The notes: generated by a model not told the origin, from the letters alone. 64,000 nt of DNA from UBA1952 sp965200035 (GCA_965200035.1 OZ241334.1:1-64000); one strand, 5' to 3'. Shown: positions 26,840 to 36,360, counted from the first letter of the stretch. A program made the numbers and translations.

Positions 26840-27994
26840 ATGCTTTCTACCTACAATTTAAAGGATGCGCTGGACCGCGCAGATGCTGATCCCCGCTTAC
26901 ATACCATAGCCATGAAAGTGCAGCATGGCGAGCGGCTGAGTGAGGAGGATGGTCTTTACCTCTTCGAGCATGGCGAGATCGGGTTTGTCGGGGCGCTGGC
27001 CAATTATGTAGCTAATAAGCTGCACGGCAGAAAGGTGTACTTCAACCGGAATTTTCATGTTGAACCAACGAATGTCTGCATTTTCACCTGTCATTTCTGC
27101 TCTTATTCACGGCTGTACAAGCACCGCGATGAAGGCTGGGAGCTAGGCATGGAGCAGATGCTGGATATCGTACGTAAATATGACGGGCAGCCGGTTACCG
27201 AAGTGCACATCGTAGGTGGTGTGCACCCGAAGATGAATCTCGAATTTTTCTGCGAGCTGGTTTCCAAAATAAAAGCGCACCGTCCCGACCTGCACATCAA
27301 GGGCTTCACCGCTGTAGAGCTCGATTATATGTTCCGCAAAGCCAAGCTTACGGTAGAGGAAGGAATGCAGAAACTAAAAGATGCCGGCCTGCAATCGCTG
27401 CCCGGCGGTGGCGCAGAAATATTTGCACCGGAAGTGCGTGAGCAAATCTGTGCAGACAAAGTGGATGGGGACGGCTGGCTAAAGATCCATGAGACAGCGC
27501 ATAAGCTGGGGATGCATACGAATGCAACCATGCTATACGGTCACGTTGAAACTTATGCCCACCGGATTGATCACATGAGCCGCCTGCGCGATCTGCAGGA
27601 TAAGACCGGAGGATTTAATTGCTTTATCCCGCTCAAATTCCGTAACAGCGGCAACGATATGAGCCATATTCCGGAGAGTAACGTTATTGAAGATATGCGC
27701 CTCTACTCGATTGCCCGTTTGTTCATGGACAACTTCCGCAATCTCAAGGCTTATTGGCCGATGTTGGGCAGGCAGAATGCACAGCTTACACTTTCATTCG
27801 GGGTGAATGATCTGGATGGAACGATTGATGATACCACCAAGATTTATTCTATGGCAGGAAGTGAAGAGCAAGCACCGGCCATGAGCACAGAAGACATTTG
27901 CGATCTTGTAACTGCCGTGGGCAAAATACCCGTAGAGCGCGATACGCTTTATAATGAGCTAAAGGTCTATGCACCCGAGGATACATCAGCCTGA
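26840..27994 (+). CDS. mqnE: aminodeoxyfutalosine synthase (radical SAM)
   Basis: 384 residues. The radical SAM motif is CIFTCHFC, Cys80/84/87, within FHVEPTNVCIFTCHFCSYSR, followed by the TEVHIVGGVHP and GFTAVELDY blocks of the MqnE/MqnC/CofH group. The exact wording, with SLPGGGAEIFAPEVR, fits MqnE, which joins 3-enolpyruvyl-benzoate-derived substrate with S-adenosylmethionine in the futalosine route to menaquinone. Other mqn genes are not in the window. It ends 20 bp before a palindromic element that probably terminates it. Confidence 0.88.
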   Translation: MLSTYNLKDALDRADADPRLHTIAMKVQHGERLSEEDGLYLFEHGEIGFVGALANYVANKLHGRKVYFNRNFHVEPTNVCIFTCHFCSYSRLYKHRDEGWELGMEQMLDIVRKYDGQPVTEVHIVGGVHPKMNLEFFCELVSKIKAHRPDLHIKGFTAVELDYMFRKAKLTVEEGMQKLKDAGLQSLPGGGAEIFAPEVREQICADKVDGDGWLKIHETAHKLGMHTNATMLYGHVETYAHRIDHMSRLRDLQDKTGGFNCFIPLKFRNSGNDMSHIPESNVIEDMRLYSIARLFMDNFRNLKAYWPMLGRQNAQLTLSFGVNDLDGTIDDTTKIYSMAGSEEQAPAMSTEDICDLVTAVGKIPVERDTLYNELKVYAPEDTSA

Positions 27995-28013
27995 TTAAGC
28001 AACAATATTCAAT

Positions 28014-28100
28014 CCAGGAACGCGCCCCTGAGGCGCGTTCCTGGATTTATCTACAGGCTGCTTTTGTCAAAAAAAGAACGCGCCTCAGGGGCGCGTTCCT
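28014..28100. repeat. paired palindromes (REP-like / bidirectional terminator)
   Basis: First hairpin at 28014-28044: CCAGGAACGCGCC, loop CCTGA, GGCGCGTTCCTGG. Second at 28076-28098: GAACGCGCC, loop of 5, GGCGCGTTC. The second unit is the reverse complement of the first, so the pair also forms one large inverted repeat. It lies between the convergent mqnE and aldehyde dehydrogenase genes, with A-runs between the units. Confidence 0.7.
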
Positions 28101-28121
28101 GCAATATATCTTTTGATAATC

Positions 28122-29654
28122 TTAAACGTGAAATTTGATTCCCTGCGCCAGTGGCAGCGTTGAGCCATAGTTGATCGTATTGGTCTGACGGCGCATGTAA
28201 GCCTTCCAGCTATCGGAACCGCTCTCACGGCCTCCGCCTGTTTCCTTTTCACCACCAAAAGCGCCGCCGATTTCAGCGCCACTGGTACCGATATTCACAT
28301 TGGCGATACCGCAATCGCTGCCCTTTGCAGAAAGGAATAATTCAGCCTCACGCATATTCAGCGTCATAATCGATGAAGACAGGCCTTGTGGTACATTGTT
28401 CTGCATGGCAATCGCTTCTTCAATAGTGCTGTACTTCATCAGGTACAGGATCGGCGCGAATGTCTCGTGCTGTACCATTTTGTAAGTGCTTTCTACTTCA
28501 TAGATACAAGGCTTTACATAGCATCCGCTTTCAAAACCTTTTCCTTCTACCATACCGCCGGCGATGACTTCACGGGCGCCTTCTGCCTTCACCTGCTCAA
28601 TAGCAGTGAGGTAGCTCTTTACCGCATCTTTATCAATGAGCGGACCTACGTGACTGGCTTCATCCAGCGGATCGCCGATCACTAATTGCTTATAAGCATT
28701 TACCAGCTTCTCCTTAAAACTTTCATACACCTTTTCATGAATAATCAGACGACGTGTAGTGGTACAGCGCTGACCGGCCGTACCCACCGCACCGAATACG
28801 GAGCCGATGATAGACATATTGATATCAGCGTGCTCAGAAATGATGATGGCATTATTGCCACCCAGCTCCAGCAACGATTTACCTAAACGTGAGCCAACTG
28901 CAGCAGATACCGCCTTGCCCATACGGGTAGAGCCAGTAGCAGATACCAGTGGGATACGAGTATCATTGCTCATCCACTCGCCTACTTCACGGCCGCCGAT
29001 GATCAGGCCATTCACGCCTTCCGGCACGCCATTGGCTTTAAATACTTCGGCTACAATATGCTGACAGGCAATGGAAGTAATAGGTGTTTTCTCGCTTGGC
29101 TTCCACACACAGGTATCGCCGCATACCCAGGCAATAAATGAATTCCAGCTCCATACAGCTACCGGAAAGTTGAACGCGCTGATGATGCCAACAATTCCTA
29201 TCGGGTGCCATTGCTCATACATGCGGTGACTGGGACGCTCGCTGTGCATGGTAAGGCCATACAATTGACGGGAAAGCCCAACCGCAAAATCAGCGATATC
29301 AATCATTTCCTGAACCTCGCCGTAGCCTTCCTGCAGGCTTTTGCCCATCTCGTAGCTTACGAGACGGCCGAGCGGCTCTTTATACTTGCGCAGCGCTTCA
29401 CCGATCTGGCGGATCACTTCGCCACGCCTTGGCGCAGGCCAGGTACGCCATTCAGCATAAGCATTTTCTGCTGTCGTTATTACCTCATCATACGTCTTGC
29501 GGGTTACGGCGGTCACAGAGGCAATCACTTCACCATCCACCGGACTGTGAGAGGTAATGGTTTCGCCGCCGGCTTCCAGCCATTGGGTGCCGGTTGCAGC
29601 TCCGCCGTTTTTTGCCTGAATGCCCAGCATTTCAAGCACTTGCTTTGTTGTCAT
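28122..29654 (-). CDS. aldehyde dehydrogenase, ALDH7 (aminoadipate-semialdehyde) type
   Basis: 510 residues, full length for the family. Active-site features: Asn162 in SAFNFPV, general base Glu263 in LLELGGNNA, nucleophile Cys297 in GTAGQRCTTTRR. The wording around the cysteine and the GESGSDSWKAYMRRQTNTINYG-like C-terminus fit the ALDH7 group, which oxidises alpha-aminoadipic semialdehyde/piperideine-6-carboxylate in lysine breakdown (AmaB/Pcd). The substrate is inferred from the family only; no lysine-catabolic genes are nearby. Convergent with mqnE, separated by paired palindromes. Confidence 0.85.
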   Translation of the reverse strand: MTTKQVLEMLGIQAKNGGAATGTQWLEAGGETITSHSPVDGEVIASVTAVTRKTYDEVITTAENAYAEWRTWPAPRRGEVIRQIGEALRKYKEPLGRLVSYEMGKSLQEGYGEVQEMIDIADFAVGLSRQLYGLTMHSERPSHRMYEQWHPIGIVGIISAFNFPVAVWSWNSFIAWVCGDTCVWKPSEKTPITSIACQHIVAEVFKANGVPEGVNGLIIGGREVGEWMSNDTRIPLVSATGSTRMGKAVSAAVGSRLGKSLLELGGNNAIIISEHADINMSIIGSVFGAVGTAGQRCTTTRRLIIHEKVYESFKEKLVNAYKQLVIGDPLDEASHVGPLIDKDAVKSYLTAIEQVKAEGAREVIAGGMVEGKGFESGCYVKPCIYEVESTYKMVQHETFAPILYLMKYSTIEEAIAMQNNVPQGLSSSIMTLNMREAELFLSAKGSDCGIANVNIGTSGAEIGGAFGGEKETGGGRESGSDSWKAYMRRQTNTINYGSTLPLAQGIKFHV

Positions 29655-29797
29655 ATAATAGATCGTTTTTGAAACGGATGCGCAAAATTAGGCTTTTTTG
29701 GATGGTTGAATGGCTGTTGGAATGATAATGATGTTATGCTTATTAAAGATGAATATCAGATTGTTTAAGTCCGGATGCTATTTCAGGACGTACATTA

Positions 29798-30982
29798 ATG
29801 ACCACATCATCCAATAAATTCCCTCTTATGCTCAGGCTGCTGATTGCTATTCTGCTCTTTCTTTTCTCCTTGCTGGCTGTATTGCCCATTCCGGCAAAGC
29901 AGGCTTGGTATGCGGCCATCGCCGTTTCAGAATTTCCCTGGGTGTGGCTTATTATTACCTGCCTGCTGCTTATCTGGATCGTGGCCCGGCGCGCTTATAG
30001 GGCTCCGGCATTAGTGATCTCTGTGATTGCAGGTATATTATTTGCAACTCCGATTGTACGCGCCTATCGCATTGCAGCTACGCTTGATGAGCGGCTGCAA
30101 ACATCATTCGGCATTCAAACAGCCGGCATGACCATGCCGCACAGGGATCAGGCTTTTTCACTGGCTCAGATGATTACCGGCATTGGCGCGTCCCGAGTGC
30201 CTTTTACCACTTATGAATATGCTGTTCACTCAGCAATGCACCTGACGCTTAATTTTTATGCTTCGCCACTGCCCGGCGTTCGCCCGTGCCTGCTGTTGGT
30301 ACATGGCGGTTCCTGGAAAAGCGGCAACAATCATGAGCTGCCTGATGTGAACAGCTATTTTGCAAAAGCCGGATACCAGGTGGCAACCATCAATTACCGT
30401 TTGGCGCCGGAATTTAAAAGCCCGGCACCACAGGAAGATGTGCACGCGGCGCTGCAATGGCTGAAGGTAAATGCTGCGCACCTGAATATTGATCCCGATA
30501 ATTTTGTGCTGATGGGCCGCTCGGCAGGCGGGCAGATTGTGCTTGAGGCCGCTTATGGATTGAATGAGCCGGGCGTTAAAGGCGTTGTATCTTTCTACGG
30601 ACCGGCAGATATGATCTATGGCTATAACGAGCCGCACAATCAACTGGTGATGAAGCATCATCAGGTATTGGAAGATTTTCTCGGCGGTACGCCGCAGCAG
30701 GCGCATGCTCAATACATAGCCGCATCGCCGGTAACGCAGGTGACCGCAAACAGCATTCCGGCGCTGCTGGTGCATGGCTATCTCGACCAGCACGTACACT
30801 ATGCCGAAAGCGAACGCATGGCGGCTGCATTAGAGCGCTATCATGTACCGCATTTATTATTAGGGTTGCCCTGGGCTACGCATGGGTGTGAGTATTCCCT
30901 GAACGGACCTTCCGGCCAGCTGGCTGTATACAGTGCAGAGCGATTTATGTATGCAGTAACACACGGACTGGTCAAAAGATAA
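29798..30982 (+). CDS. membrane-anchored alpha/beta hydrolase (esterase/lipase type)
   Basis: 394 residues. Three hydrophobic segments (about 9-30, 48-63, 70-88) precede an alpha/beta hydrolase domain. The oxyanion-hole motif is VHGGSW (168-173), the nucleophile elbow GRSAGG has Ser242, and candidate acid and base are Asp330 (HGYLDQ) and His362 (THGCEY). HGG-type hydrolases of the HSL/BD-FAE group act on small esters. Substrate unknown. It stands alone, convergent with the DUF3810 gene. Confidence 0.8.
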   Translation: MTTSSNKFPLMLRLLIAILLFLFSLLAVLPIPAKQAWYAAIAVSEFPWVWLIITCLLLIWIVARRAYRAPALVISVIAGILFATPIVRAYRIAATLDERLQTSFGIQTAGMTMPHRDQAFSLAQMITGIGASRVPFTTYEYAVHSAMHLTLNFYASPLPGVRPCLLLVHGGSWKSGNNHELPDVNSYFAKAGYQVATINYRLAPEFKSPAPQEDVHAALQWLKVNAAHLNIDPDNFVLMGRSAGGQIVLEAAYGLNEPGVKGVVSFYGPADMIYGYNEPHNQLVMKHHQVLEDFLGGTPQQAHAQYIAASPVTQVTANSIPALLVHGYLDQHVHYAESERMAAALERYHVPHLLLGLPWATHGCEYSLNGPSGQLAVYSAERFMYAVTHGLVKR

Positions 30983-30999
30983 TCTTCGCGCGAACCAAT

Positions 31000-32085
31000 T
31001 TACGGGATCACCAGCTTCGTCACAGCTTTGAATTGCCTTTGCTGCTCCCATGCCCATGCACTCAGCACTACGCCGTAATAGCTGTCAATGCCATCAGTCT
31101 GATTGTGCAGTTTTAGGTATTCATCGTACATGGCGCTGCTGTAATCATTGAGCTTGCTGCGGTAGCGCCTGCGGATAGCGCGCAGCGTATCGAGATGACT
31201 GTAGGAAAGCGGATTGAGCGTGTGCAGCAGCTGGCTGGCCTGTGCCGTATCGGTTTGCCTGAGGCGGTTATGGGTATAGAGCCAGATATTGAAATAGGCC
31301 GAGTAGCTGAAGTCCTTATCGCCGGAAGAGATACACAGCGCATAAGACATCAGGTTGGCATCATCCTCCGCGCCAATGCCGCTCTGGTGCGCCAACTCAT
31401 GGCAGACCACAAATGGCAGCATGTAGGAAGGCAGAAAACGATTGACCTGTGCTTCTCCGGTGAAAGGATTATAGTATCCCTGAATGCCCAAGTACTGCAT
31501 GAAATAGCCGTAAACAGAGGGCTTAGCCCGTAATCCGCTCAGTCTGCTGCGGCTATCTGTATATAACTTGTAGTAGGTTTGCGCACATTTGTCAATCATT
31601 CGAAAAGGCACATCTTCATAATGCGGGGCCAGCGTGTTCAGGCGGTTGATGAGGTACTGATCGTACGTATAAAGCAGGGAATCATTGTTGGTGGCATTAG
31701 GATTAAGGTTCCAGTAGCGTACCAGCGATGGCTTGTAATAATTGCCACCCCAGCCGATGAAAAAAAGCAGATAAACTATCGCAAATGTATTGATCGTATT
31801 GAGCAGGGAATGACCCAAATACTCTTTGTGCGTGCGGAAGCGGATCAGGAAATAGACCCATTGAATGCTGAGCGCAATCAGTCCCAGCGCGGCTGCAAAA
31901 TAGAGCAGATCACCCAGGCTGAACGGGATATAGCCAAACAGCAGATTGCGGAATGCCTGATAAGGACGGAAGATGTAAGTGGCATAACCAGCCTGCAAAG
32001 TGCGGCTTCCGGGAAATACCAGCTGCACCAAAATCAACGCCAGCAACAATCCCAGCAGTACCAGTAACTTTCTCTTAATGCGCAT
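31000..32085 (-). CDS. DUF3810 family membrane protein with HExxH zinc motif
   Basis: 361 residues. Three membrane helices near the N-terminus (about 6-25, 54-80, 99-113) and a large soluble part. The motif HELAHQSG (His229, Glu230, His233) with a following EDDANLMSY block is a zinc-protease-like site, the hallmark of DUF3810 proteins in Bacteroidota. The substrate and even the activity are unproved. Diverges from the efflux adaptor gene at 32178. Confidence 0.75.
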   Translation of the reverse strand: MRIKRKLLVLLGLLLALILVQLVFPGSRTLQAGYATYIFRPYQAFRNLLFGYIPFSLGDLLYFAAALGLIALSIQWVYFLIRFRTHKEYLGHSLLNTINTFAIVYLLFFIGWGGNYYKPSLVRYWNLNPNATNNDSLLYTYDQYLINRLNTLAPHYEDVPFRMIDKCAQTYYKLYTDSRSRLSGLRAKPSVYGYFMQYLGIQGYYNPFTGEAQVNRFLPSYMLPFVVCHELAHQSGIGAEDDANLMSYALCISSGDKDFSYSAYFNIWLYTHNRLRQTDTAQASQLLHTLNPLSYSHLDTLRAIRRRYRSKLNDYSSAMYDEYLKLHNQTDGIDSYYGVVLSAWAWEQQRQFKAVTKLVIP

Positions 32086-32130
32086 GAAACATTTATCATT
32101 CCTGCAAGATTTTTGAAATGGTGTTGAAGG

Positions 32131-32138
32131 TATCTTTG
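32131..32138 (+). promoter_or_regulatory. Bacteroidota-type -7 box upstream of efflux adaptor
   Basis: TATCTTTG matches the TAnnTTTG -7 consensus of Bacteroidota. A TTTTTG lies 15 bp upstream, closer than the usual spacing of about 19. It is 40 bp before the preferred start at 32178. Confidence 0.4.
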
Positions 32139-32177
32139 CCGCAGGTGTTCTCTAAATTATCTAATAAAGCCGCGTTG

Positions 32178-33239
32178 ATGAAATTATTTCGGATTAATTT
32201 TTTGAGTCTGATGGCCGGGACTTGTATTTTAAGCCTAGCAGCGTGCAAAGGTAAAAAAGAGGAAACTCCCAAAGCGGGCGCAGGCAAAGCCAGAATGGTG
32301 GCCGCAGATGCTTATGTAGTGAAGACCCAGCCTTTCGAAAATACCTACACGGCCAGCGGTTCTCTCCTCCCGAATGAAGAAGTAGAGATCCATCCGGAAA
32401 TGGCCGGCCGCGTTACCAATATTTCTTTTACGGAAGGCAGCCAGGTGCATAAAGGCCAGGTGCTCATCCAGCTGTTTGATGCCGACCTGCGCGCAGCGCT
32501 GCAAAAGCTGCAGGCGCAGAAAAAATTGCAGCAGACTACCGAGAGCCGTCAGCGGGAGCTGCTGCGGATCGGCGGCATCAGCAAGCAGGATTATGATGCT
32601 ACGCAGACCAATATCAGCAGCGTGAATGCGGATATTTCTGCCGCGGAGGCAGCACTGAGCAAGATGCGCGTGCTCGCCCCTTTTGATGGCACCATTGGCC
32701 TGCGTTACATCAGTGTAGGTGCAGTAATCACTGCCAGCACCGCCATAGCCAGCCTGCAGCAGATCAACCAGTTGAAAATGGATTTTTCCATACCAGATCA
32801 GTACCGCAACCTTCTTCACATGGGGCAGGAAGTTCATTTTTCCGTGGATGGCCGGCTGGATACTTTATCCGGAAAGATCAGCGCGATAGATCCTGGAGCG
32901 GAGCTGCAATCCCGCACGGTGAAAGTGCGTGCGCTGGTCAATAATGCAGACCGGAAGCTGGTAGCCGGCAGCTTTGCGCATGTAGTGGTTCCATTTGAAG
33001 TAGATGCAGCGGCCATTCTCATACCATCGCAAGCCATTATCCCGACTACAAGAGACAAGCAGGTAGCCCTGGTGCACAATGGTAAAGCACAGTTAGTAAC
33101 CGTCAAGACAGATGTGCGTACTTCTGACCGCATCGAAATCTTACAGGGACTGAAGAGCGGCGATACGATTCTGGTAACAGGGCTGATGCAGGTGAAGAAC
33201 AATATGACGGTGAAAGTGCGCAGGATCATCAATAAATAA
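32178..33239 (+). CDS. RND-type efflux periplasmic adaptor (membrane fusion lipoprotein)
   Basis: About 353 residues from ATG 32178, which begins a lipoprotein signal peptide ending in the lipobox LAAC (Cys about residue 23). The typical adaptor layout follows: biotinyl-lipoyl halves (VEIHPEMAGRVTNISFTEGS, VLAPFDGTIGLRYISVG), a short alpha-hairpin (ALQKLQAQKKLQQ to ISAAEAALSKM), a beta-barrel and a membrane-proximal domain. Such adaptors link an RND pump to TolC. No pump or TolC gene is adjacent, so it is an orphan; the next gene is a nucleoside transporter. Exported substrate unknown. Confidence 0.85.
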   Translation: MKLFRINFLSLMAGTCILSLAACKGKKEETPKAGAGKARMVAADAYVVKTQPFENTYTASGSLLPNEEVEIHPEMAGRVTNISFTEGSQVHKGQVLIQLFDADLRAALQKLQAQKKLQQTTESRQRELLRIGGISKQDYDATQTNISSVNADISAAEAALSKMRVLAPFDGTIGLRYISVGAVITASTAIASLQQINQLKMDFSIPDQYRNLLHMGQEVHFSVDGRLDTLSGKISAIDPGAELQSRTVKVRALVNNADRKLVAGSFAHVVVPFEVDAAAILIPSQAIIPTTRDKQVALVHNGKAQLVTVKTDVRTSDRIEILQGLKSGDTILVTGLMQVKNNMTVKVRRIINK

Positions 33240-33380
33240 GGCTGTTACATCGCGTTTCGTTTTAGCCCGGTGATATATTGTATATTAACGTCCGGCGGAT
33301 ATCTTTACAGGCTGAACGATGCCTGATAAGGGCGCATTTATACATAGCAACCGAATACCTTACAAAGCAACGAAACACGC

Positions 33381-34649
33381 ATGGGACGATTCACCGGCCT
33401 TATTGGCATTGTCATGATACTGGGCATTGCCTTTCTTTTTTCCAACAATAAAACGCGGATCAACTACCGGCTGGTGATTACCGGCCTTGCGCTGCAGCTT
33501 GGCATCGCACTACTCGTATTCAAAGTGCCGGTGGTAAATCTTTTTTTCCAGAAGCTCGGTCAGGGCATGGGCAAGATCGAAGGCTTTGCGAAGCAGGGAG
33601 CGGACTTTGTATATGGAGGCATCGGATCGTATGACTATACCGGTAAGGCGGTGAACTACAGTGCGCCTGGCACATTTGTATTTGCCTTCAATGTTACCGC
33701 TACCATTATTCTGGTATGCGTGCTCGTAGCTATTTTCTACTACCTCGGTATCATGCAGCGCATCGTGGCTGTGATTGCCAAAGCCATGAATTTCGTGATG
33801 CGCGTGAGCGGCGCCGAAGCGCTGAGCAATGTAGCCTCCGCCTTTGTAGGGCAGGTAGAAGCACAGGTGATGATCCGCCCGTATCTGGCCACTATGACGC
33901 GCAGCGAGCTGCTGGCTTCTATGAGCGGATCGCTGGCCTGCATTGCCGGTGGTATCCTGATCGTATATGCCAATATGGGACTTCGGGCCGGTATGGACAT
34001 TGCTCCTCAGCTCATCGCCGCCTCACTGATGGCCGCACCGGGAGCGCTGGTTATTTCCAAAATCGTGTATCCGGAAACAGAGGTAAGCCAAACGATGGGC
34101 AATGTGAAGTTGGAGGTTAAGAGCGGCTATACCAATCTGGTAGATGCCATCAGCCATGGCGCAGGCGATGGATTCAAGATTGCGATGAATGTGATTGCTA
34201 TGCTGATCGGCTTTATTGCGCTGATTGCATTCGTTGATTGGACGCTGCTCAAGATCGGTCATATCTTTAACCCGGACATGAACCTTAGCCTCAACTTTAT
34301 TTTCGGGAAGATATTCTACCCTTTTGCCTGGGCCATGGGCGTGCCCTCAAGCGATGTATCGAATGTGGCCACCCTGCTCGGCCAGAAGATTACGATCAAT
34401 GAATTTGTAGCTTTCAAAAGCTTTACGGATAATACGCTGCCGGTGCTTACTCCACGCGGCCGCACCATCCTGATCGTAGCAATTACCGGCTTTGCCAACT
34501 TTAGTTCTGTAGGTATGCAGATCGGCGGCATCGGCGCGCTGGCGCCGGAGCGGCGCAGCGACCTGGCCAAGCTCGGTATGAGAGCATTGCTCTGCGGCAC
34601 ACTGGCCTCTTATCTCTCCGCTACCATTGCGGGATTATTGATGGGCTAG
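33381..34649 (+). CDS. concentrative nucleoside transporter (NupC/CNT family)
   Basis: 422 residues with about 10 hydrophobic segments. Conserved CNT features include GQVEAQVMIRPYLATMTRSE, ASLMAAPGALVISKIVYPET and FGKIFYPFAWAMGVPSSDV, with GFANFSSVGMQIGGIGALAP near the end. The family imports nucleosides with protons or sodium ions across the inner membrane. Its stop overlaps the convergent flavin-type oxidase gene by 4 bp. Confidence 0.9.
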   Translation: MGRFTGLIGIVMILGIAFLFSNNKTRINYRLVITGLALQLGIALLVFKVPVVNLFFQKLGQGMGKIEGFAKQGADFVYGGIGSYDYTGKAVNYSAPGTFVFAFNVTATIILVCVLVAIFYYLGIMQRIVAVIAKAMNFVMRVSGAEALSNVASAFVGQVEAQVMIRPYLATMTRSELLASMSGSLACIAGGILIVYANMGLRAGMDIAPQLIAASLMAAPGALVISKIVYPETEVSQTMGNVKLEVKSGYTNLVDAISHGAGDGFKIAMNVIAMLIGFIALIAFVDWTLLKIGHIFNPDMNLSLNFIFGKIFYPFAWAMGVPSSDVSNVATLLGQKITINEFVAFKSFTDNTLPVLTPRGRTILIVAITGFANFSSVGMQIGGIGALAPERRSDLAKLGMRALLCGTLASYLSATIAGLLMG

Positions 34650-35200
34650 GGTTGTAAGGCAAGCGCCGTAGGCAGTCCGTCGAGGCTCACCAGATTATTA
34701 TCCTGACGGTATTGCTCCAGACCTTCTTTGCCTTTTTTATCTACCCACTTCTGTGCGTGATCTCGCTCGCCGGTATAATCGTAGAACGGCACACTGTAGC
34801 CGCAGGAATTCTGCACCTGATAGACATCTGCTACGATGATCTGCCGGACTTCTATAGGCAGGTCAAAATGTGGGCTGAGCGCTGCCCATTCCGCTGTGCC
34901 GGGAAGAACCGTATAGCCATGTCCGTATAACCGTAAAATATTCGGCGGCCCGTCAAATGCACAAAACATAATGGTGATGCGCCTGTTTTCGAGCAGGTGC
35001 GCTGAGGTCTCATTACCGCTGCCATTCAGGTCCAGATAAGCTACTTTGCCGGGACCAATCACCCGGAAGCTATCCATTCCTTTTGGTGAAAGATTGATAT
35101 GGCCATCAGGATTGAGCGGTGCTGTAGCCGTAAAGAACATTTTCTGCTTCTGGATAAATGCAATATCCTGCGGGCGGATGATGTCAGAGAACTTAGCCAT
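34646..35200 (-). CDS. pyridoxamine 5'-phosphate oxidase-like FMN-binding protein
   Basis: 184 residues, cytoplasmic. The split-barrel fold is suggested by KMFFTATAPLNPDGHINLSP, KVAYLDLNGSGNETSAHLLE and RRITIMFCAFDGPPNILRLY. The family binds FMN or F420, and members of this subgroup have no firm substrate. The C-terminal half is charged and may be lost in other members. It overlaps the end of the nucleoside transporter by 4 bp on the opposite strand. Confidence 0.8.
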   Translation of the reverse strand: MAKFSDIIRPQDIAFIQKQKMFFTATAPLNPDGHINLSPKGMDSFRVIGPGKVAYLDLNGSGNETSAHLLENRRITIMFCAFDGPPNILRLYGHGYTVLPGTAEWAALSPHFDLPIEVRQIIVADVYQVQNSCGYSVPFYDYTGERDHAQKWVDKKGKEGLEQYRQDNNLVSLDGLPTALALQP

Positions 35201-35288
35201 AATGGTAAATATAAAAATTACAGACTACATCCGGAAGCATTACTTCCTGCACTACAACCGATCTTTGCAGGCAAAAATTGGATTTTGT

Positions 35289-35618
35289 ATGAATTGGTTG
35301 ATGCTCATTATCGGTGGATTGTTTGAGGTAGGCTTTGCTTTTTGCCTCGGCAGGATGCGCGCGGTACAGGGTGCAGCGGCTATTGGCTGGGCAGCCGGCT
35401 TTTTTATCTCGCTTGCATTAAGCATGCTCCTGCTGTACAAAGCCACACAAACCTTGCCTATTGGCACGGCTTATGCGGTATGGACGGGCATCGGCGCGGT
35501 AGGCACCGTACTGATGGGCATCTTCTTTTTCAATGAGCCTGCTACTTTCTGGCGGCTGTTTTTCATCGTTACGCTGATCCTCTCTATCGCCGGTCTTAAA
35601 GCGGTATCAGCTCACTAG
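35289..35618 (+). CDS. small multidrug resistance (SMR) family exporter
   Basis: 109 residues from ATG 35289 (MNWLMLIIGGLFEVGFAFCL); the open frame runs further upstream, but that part overlaps the opposite gene and no SMR protein has it. Four membrane helices and the conserved Glu13 that carries the proton and substrate are present. Also YAVWTGIGAVGTVLMGIFFF, a signature of the family. Members export quaternary ammonium compounds or guanidinium; which of these applies here is open. Confidence 0.85.
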   Translation: MNWLMLIIGGLFEVGFAFCLGRMRAVQGAAAIGWAAGFFISLALSMLLLYKATQTLPIGTAYAVWTGIGAVGTVLMGIFFFNEPATFWRLFFIVTLILSIAGLKAVSAH

Positions 35619-35665
35619 ACAACATGGCACAGTTTTTTGAGGCATAAGGAGAAAACCACTTTAAA

Positions 35666-35983
35666 ATGAAAAAGATCACTCACTCACTCCTTATCTGCGG
35701 CTTGATGCTGATCGCAGGCGGAGCATACGCTCAGGAAAAATCAACCGTTGGCCAGGACCTGAAAAGCGCAGGCAAAGATGTAGGCCATGCCGGTAAAAAA
35801 GTAGGCAATAAGACTGCGGAAATAGCTTCCAAAGGCGCTTCCAAAGTGGCCGATCAGGAATTGAAAGACAAGGCCGGCCCTAATGGCGAAACCATTTATG
35901 TGAATGGGAAAGACCAGTACTATTGGGTAGATGGCAAGGGTAAGCACCGCTTCATCAGCAAGAGCAAGCTGAAAGACAAGTAA
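35666..35983 (+). CDS. small secreted basic protein, Bacteroidota type
   Basis: 105 residues with a signal peptide (MKKITHSLLICGLMLIAGGA, cleavage near AYAQ). The first half of the mature part is a Lys/Ala/Gly-rich amphipathic repeat (DLKSAGKDVGHAGKKVGNKT), the second half reads GETIYVNGKDQYYWVDGKGK. Similar short proteins are common in Bacteroidota without known function. It lies 47 bp after the SMR gene and 43 bp before hpf. Confidence 0.65.
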   Translation: MKKITHSLLICGLMLIAGGAYAQEKSTVGQDLKSAGKDVGHAGKKVGNKTAEIASKGASKVADQELKDKAGPNGETIYVNGKDQYYWVDGKGKHRFISKSKLKDK

Positions 35984-36026
35984 GCCATCCTGACCTAATC
36001 CATCATTAACCCCAAAAATCAATTTC

Positions 36027-36338
36027 ATGGAAATCAATCTTCAATGTATCGGGTTCAAAGCAAGTGAGCATCTGGAAACTTTTGTGACCGAAAAGCTGCA
36101 AAAGCTGGAGCCGCTCGCCCATAAAATCATCCGGGCCAACATTACTCTTTTTCAGGATGGCGGCTCAGAGCCCGATAACAGCTATTGCGAAATCCGCCTC
36201 GAAGCGCCGGGCAATGATCCATTTGTAAAGAAGCACGGAGCCGGCTTTGAGCAGTCTGTAGCCGATGCTGTAGATGCATTGCTCAATGTACTCCGCAAAA
36301 GCAAAGACAAGCTGGAAGCGCACCGCCACGCGGGATAA
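36027..36338 (+). CDS. hpf: ribosome hibernation promoting factor, short form
   Basis: 103 residues, beta-alpha-beta-beta-beta-alpha fold of the HPF/RaiA family: EINLQCIGFKASEHLETFVT, CEIRLEAPGNDPFVKKHGAG and FEQSVADAVDALLNVLRKSK are the recognisable parts. It lacks the C-terminal dimerisation extension of long HPF. Binds the decoding centre and inactivates 70S ribosomes in stationary phase. Followed by a strong terminator. Confidence 0.88.
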   Translation: MEINLQCIGFKASEHLETFVTEKLQKLEPLAHKIIRANITLFQDGGSEPDNSYCEIRLEAPGNDPFVKKHGAGFEQSVADAVDALLNVLRKSKDKLEAHRHAG

Positions 36339-36360
36339 TCTTCTGCTACTCATAAAACAA

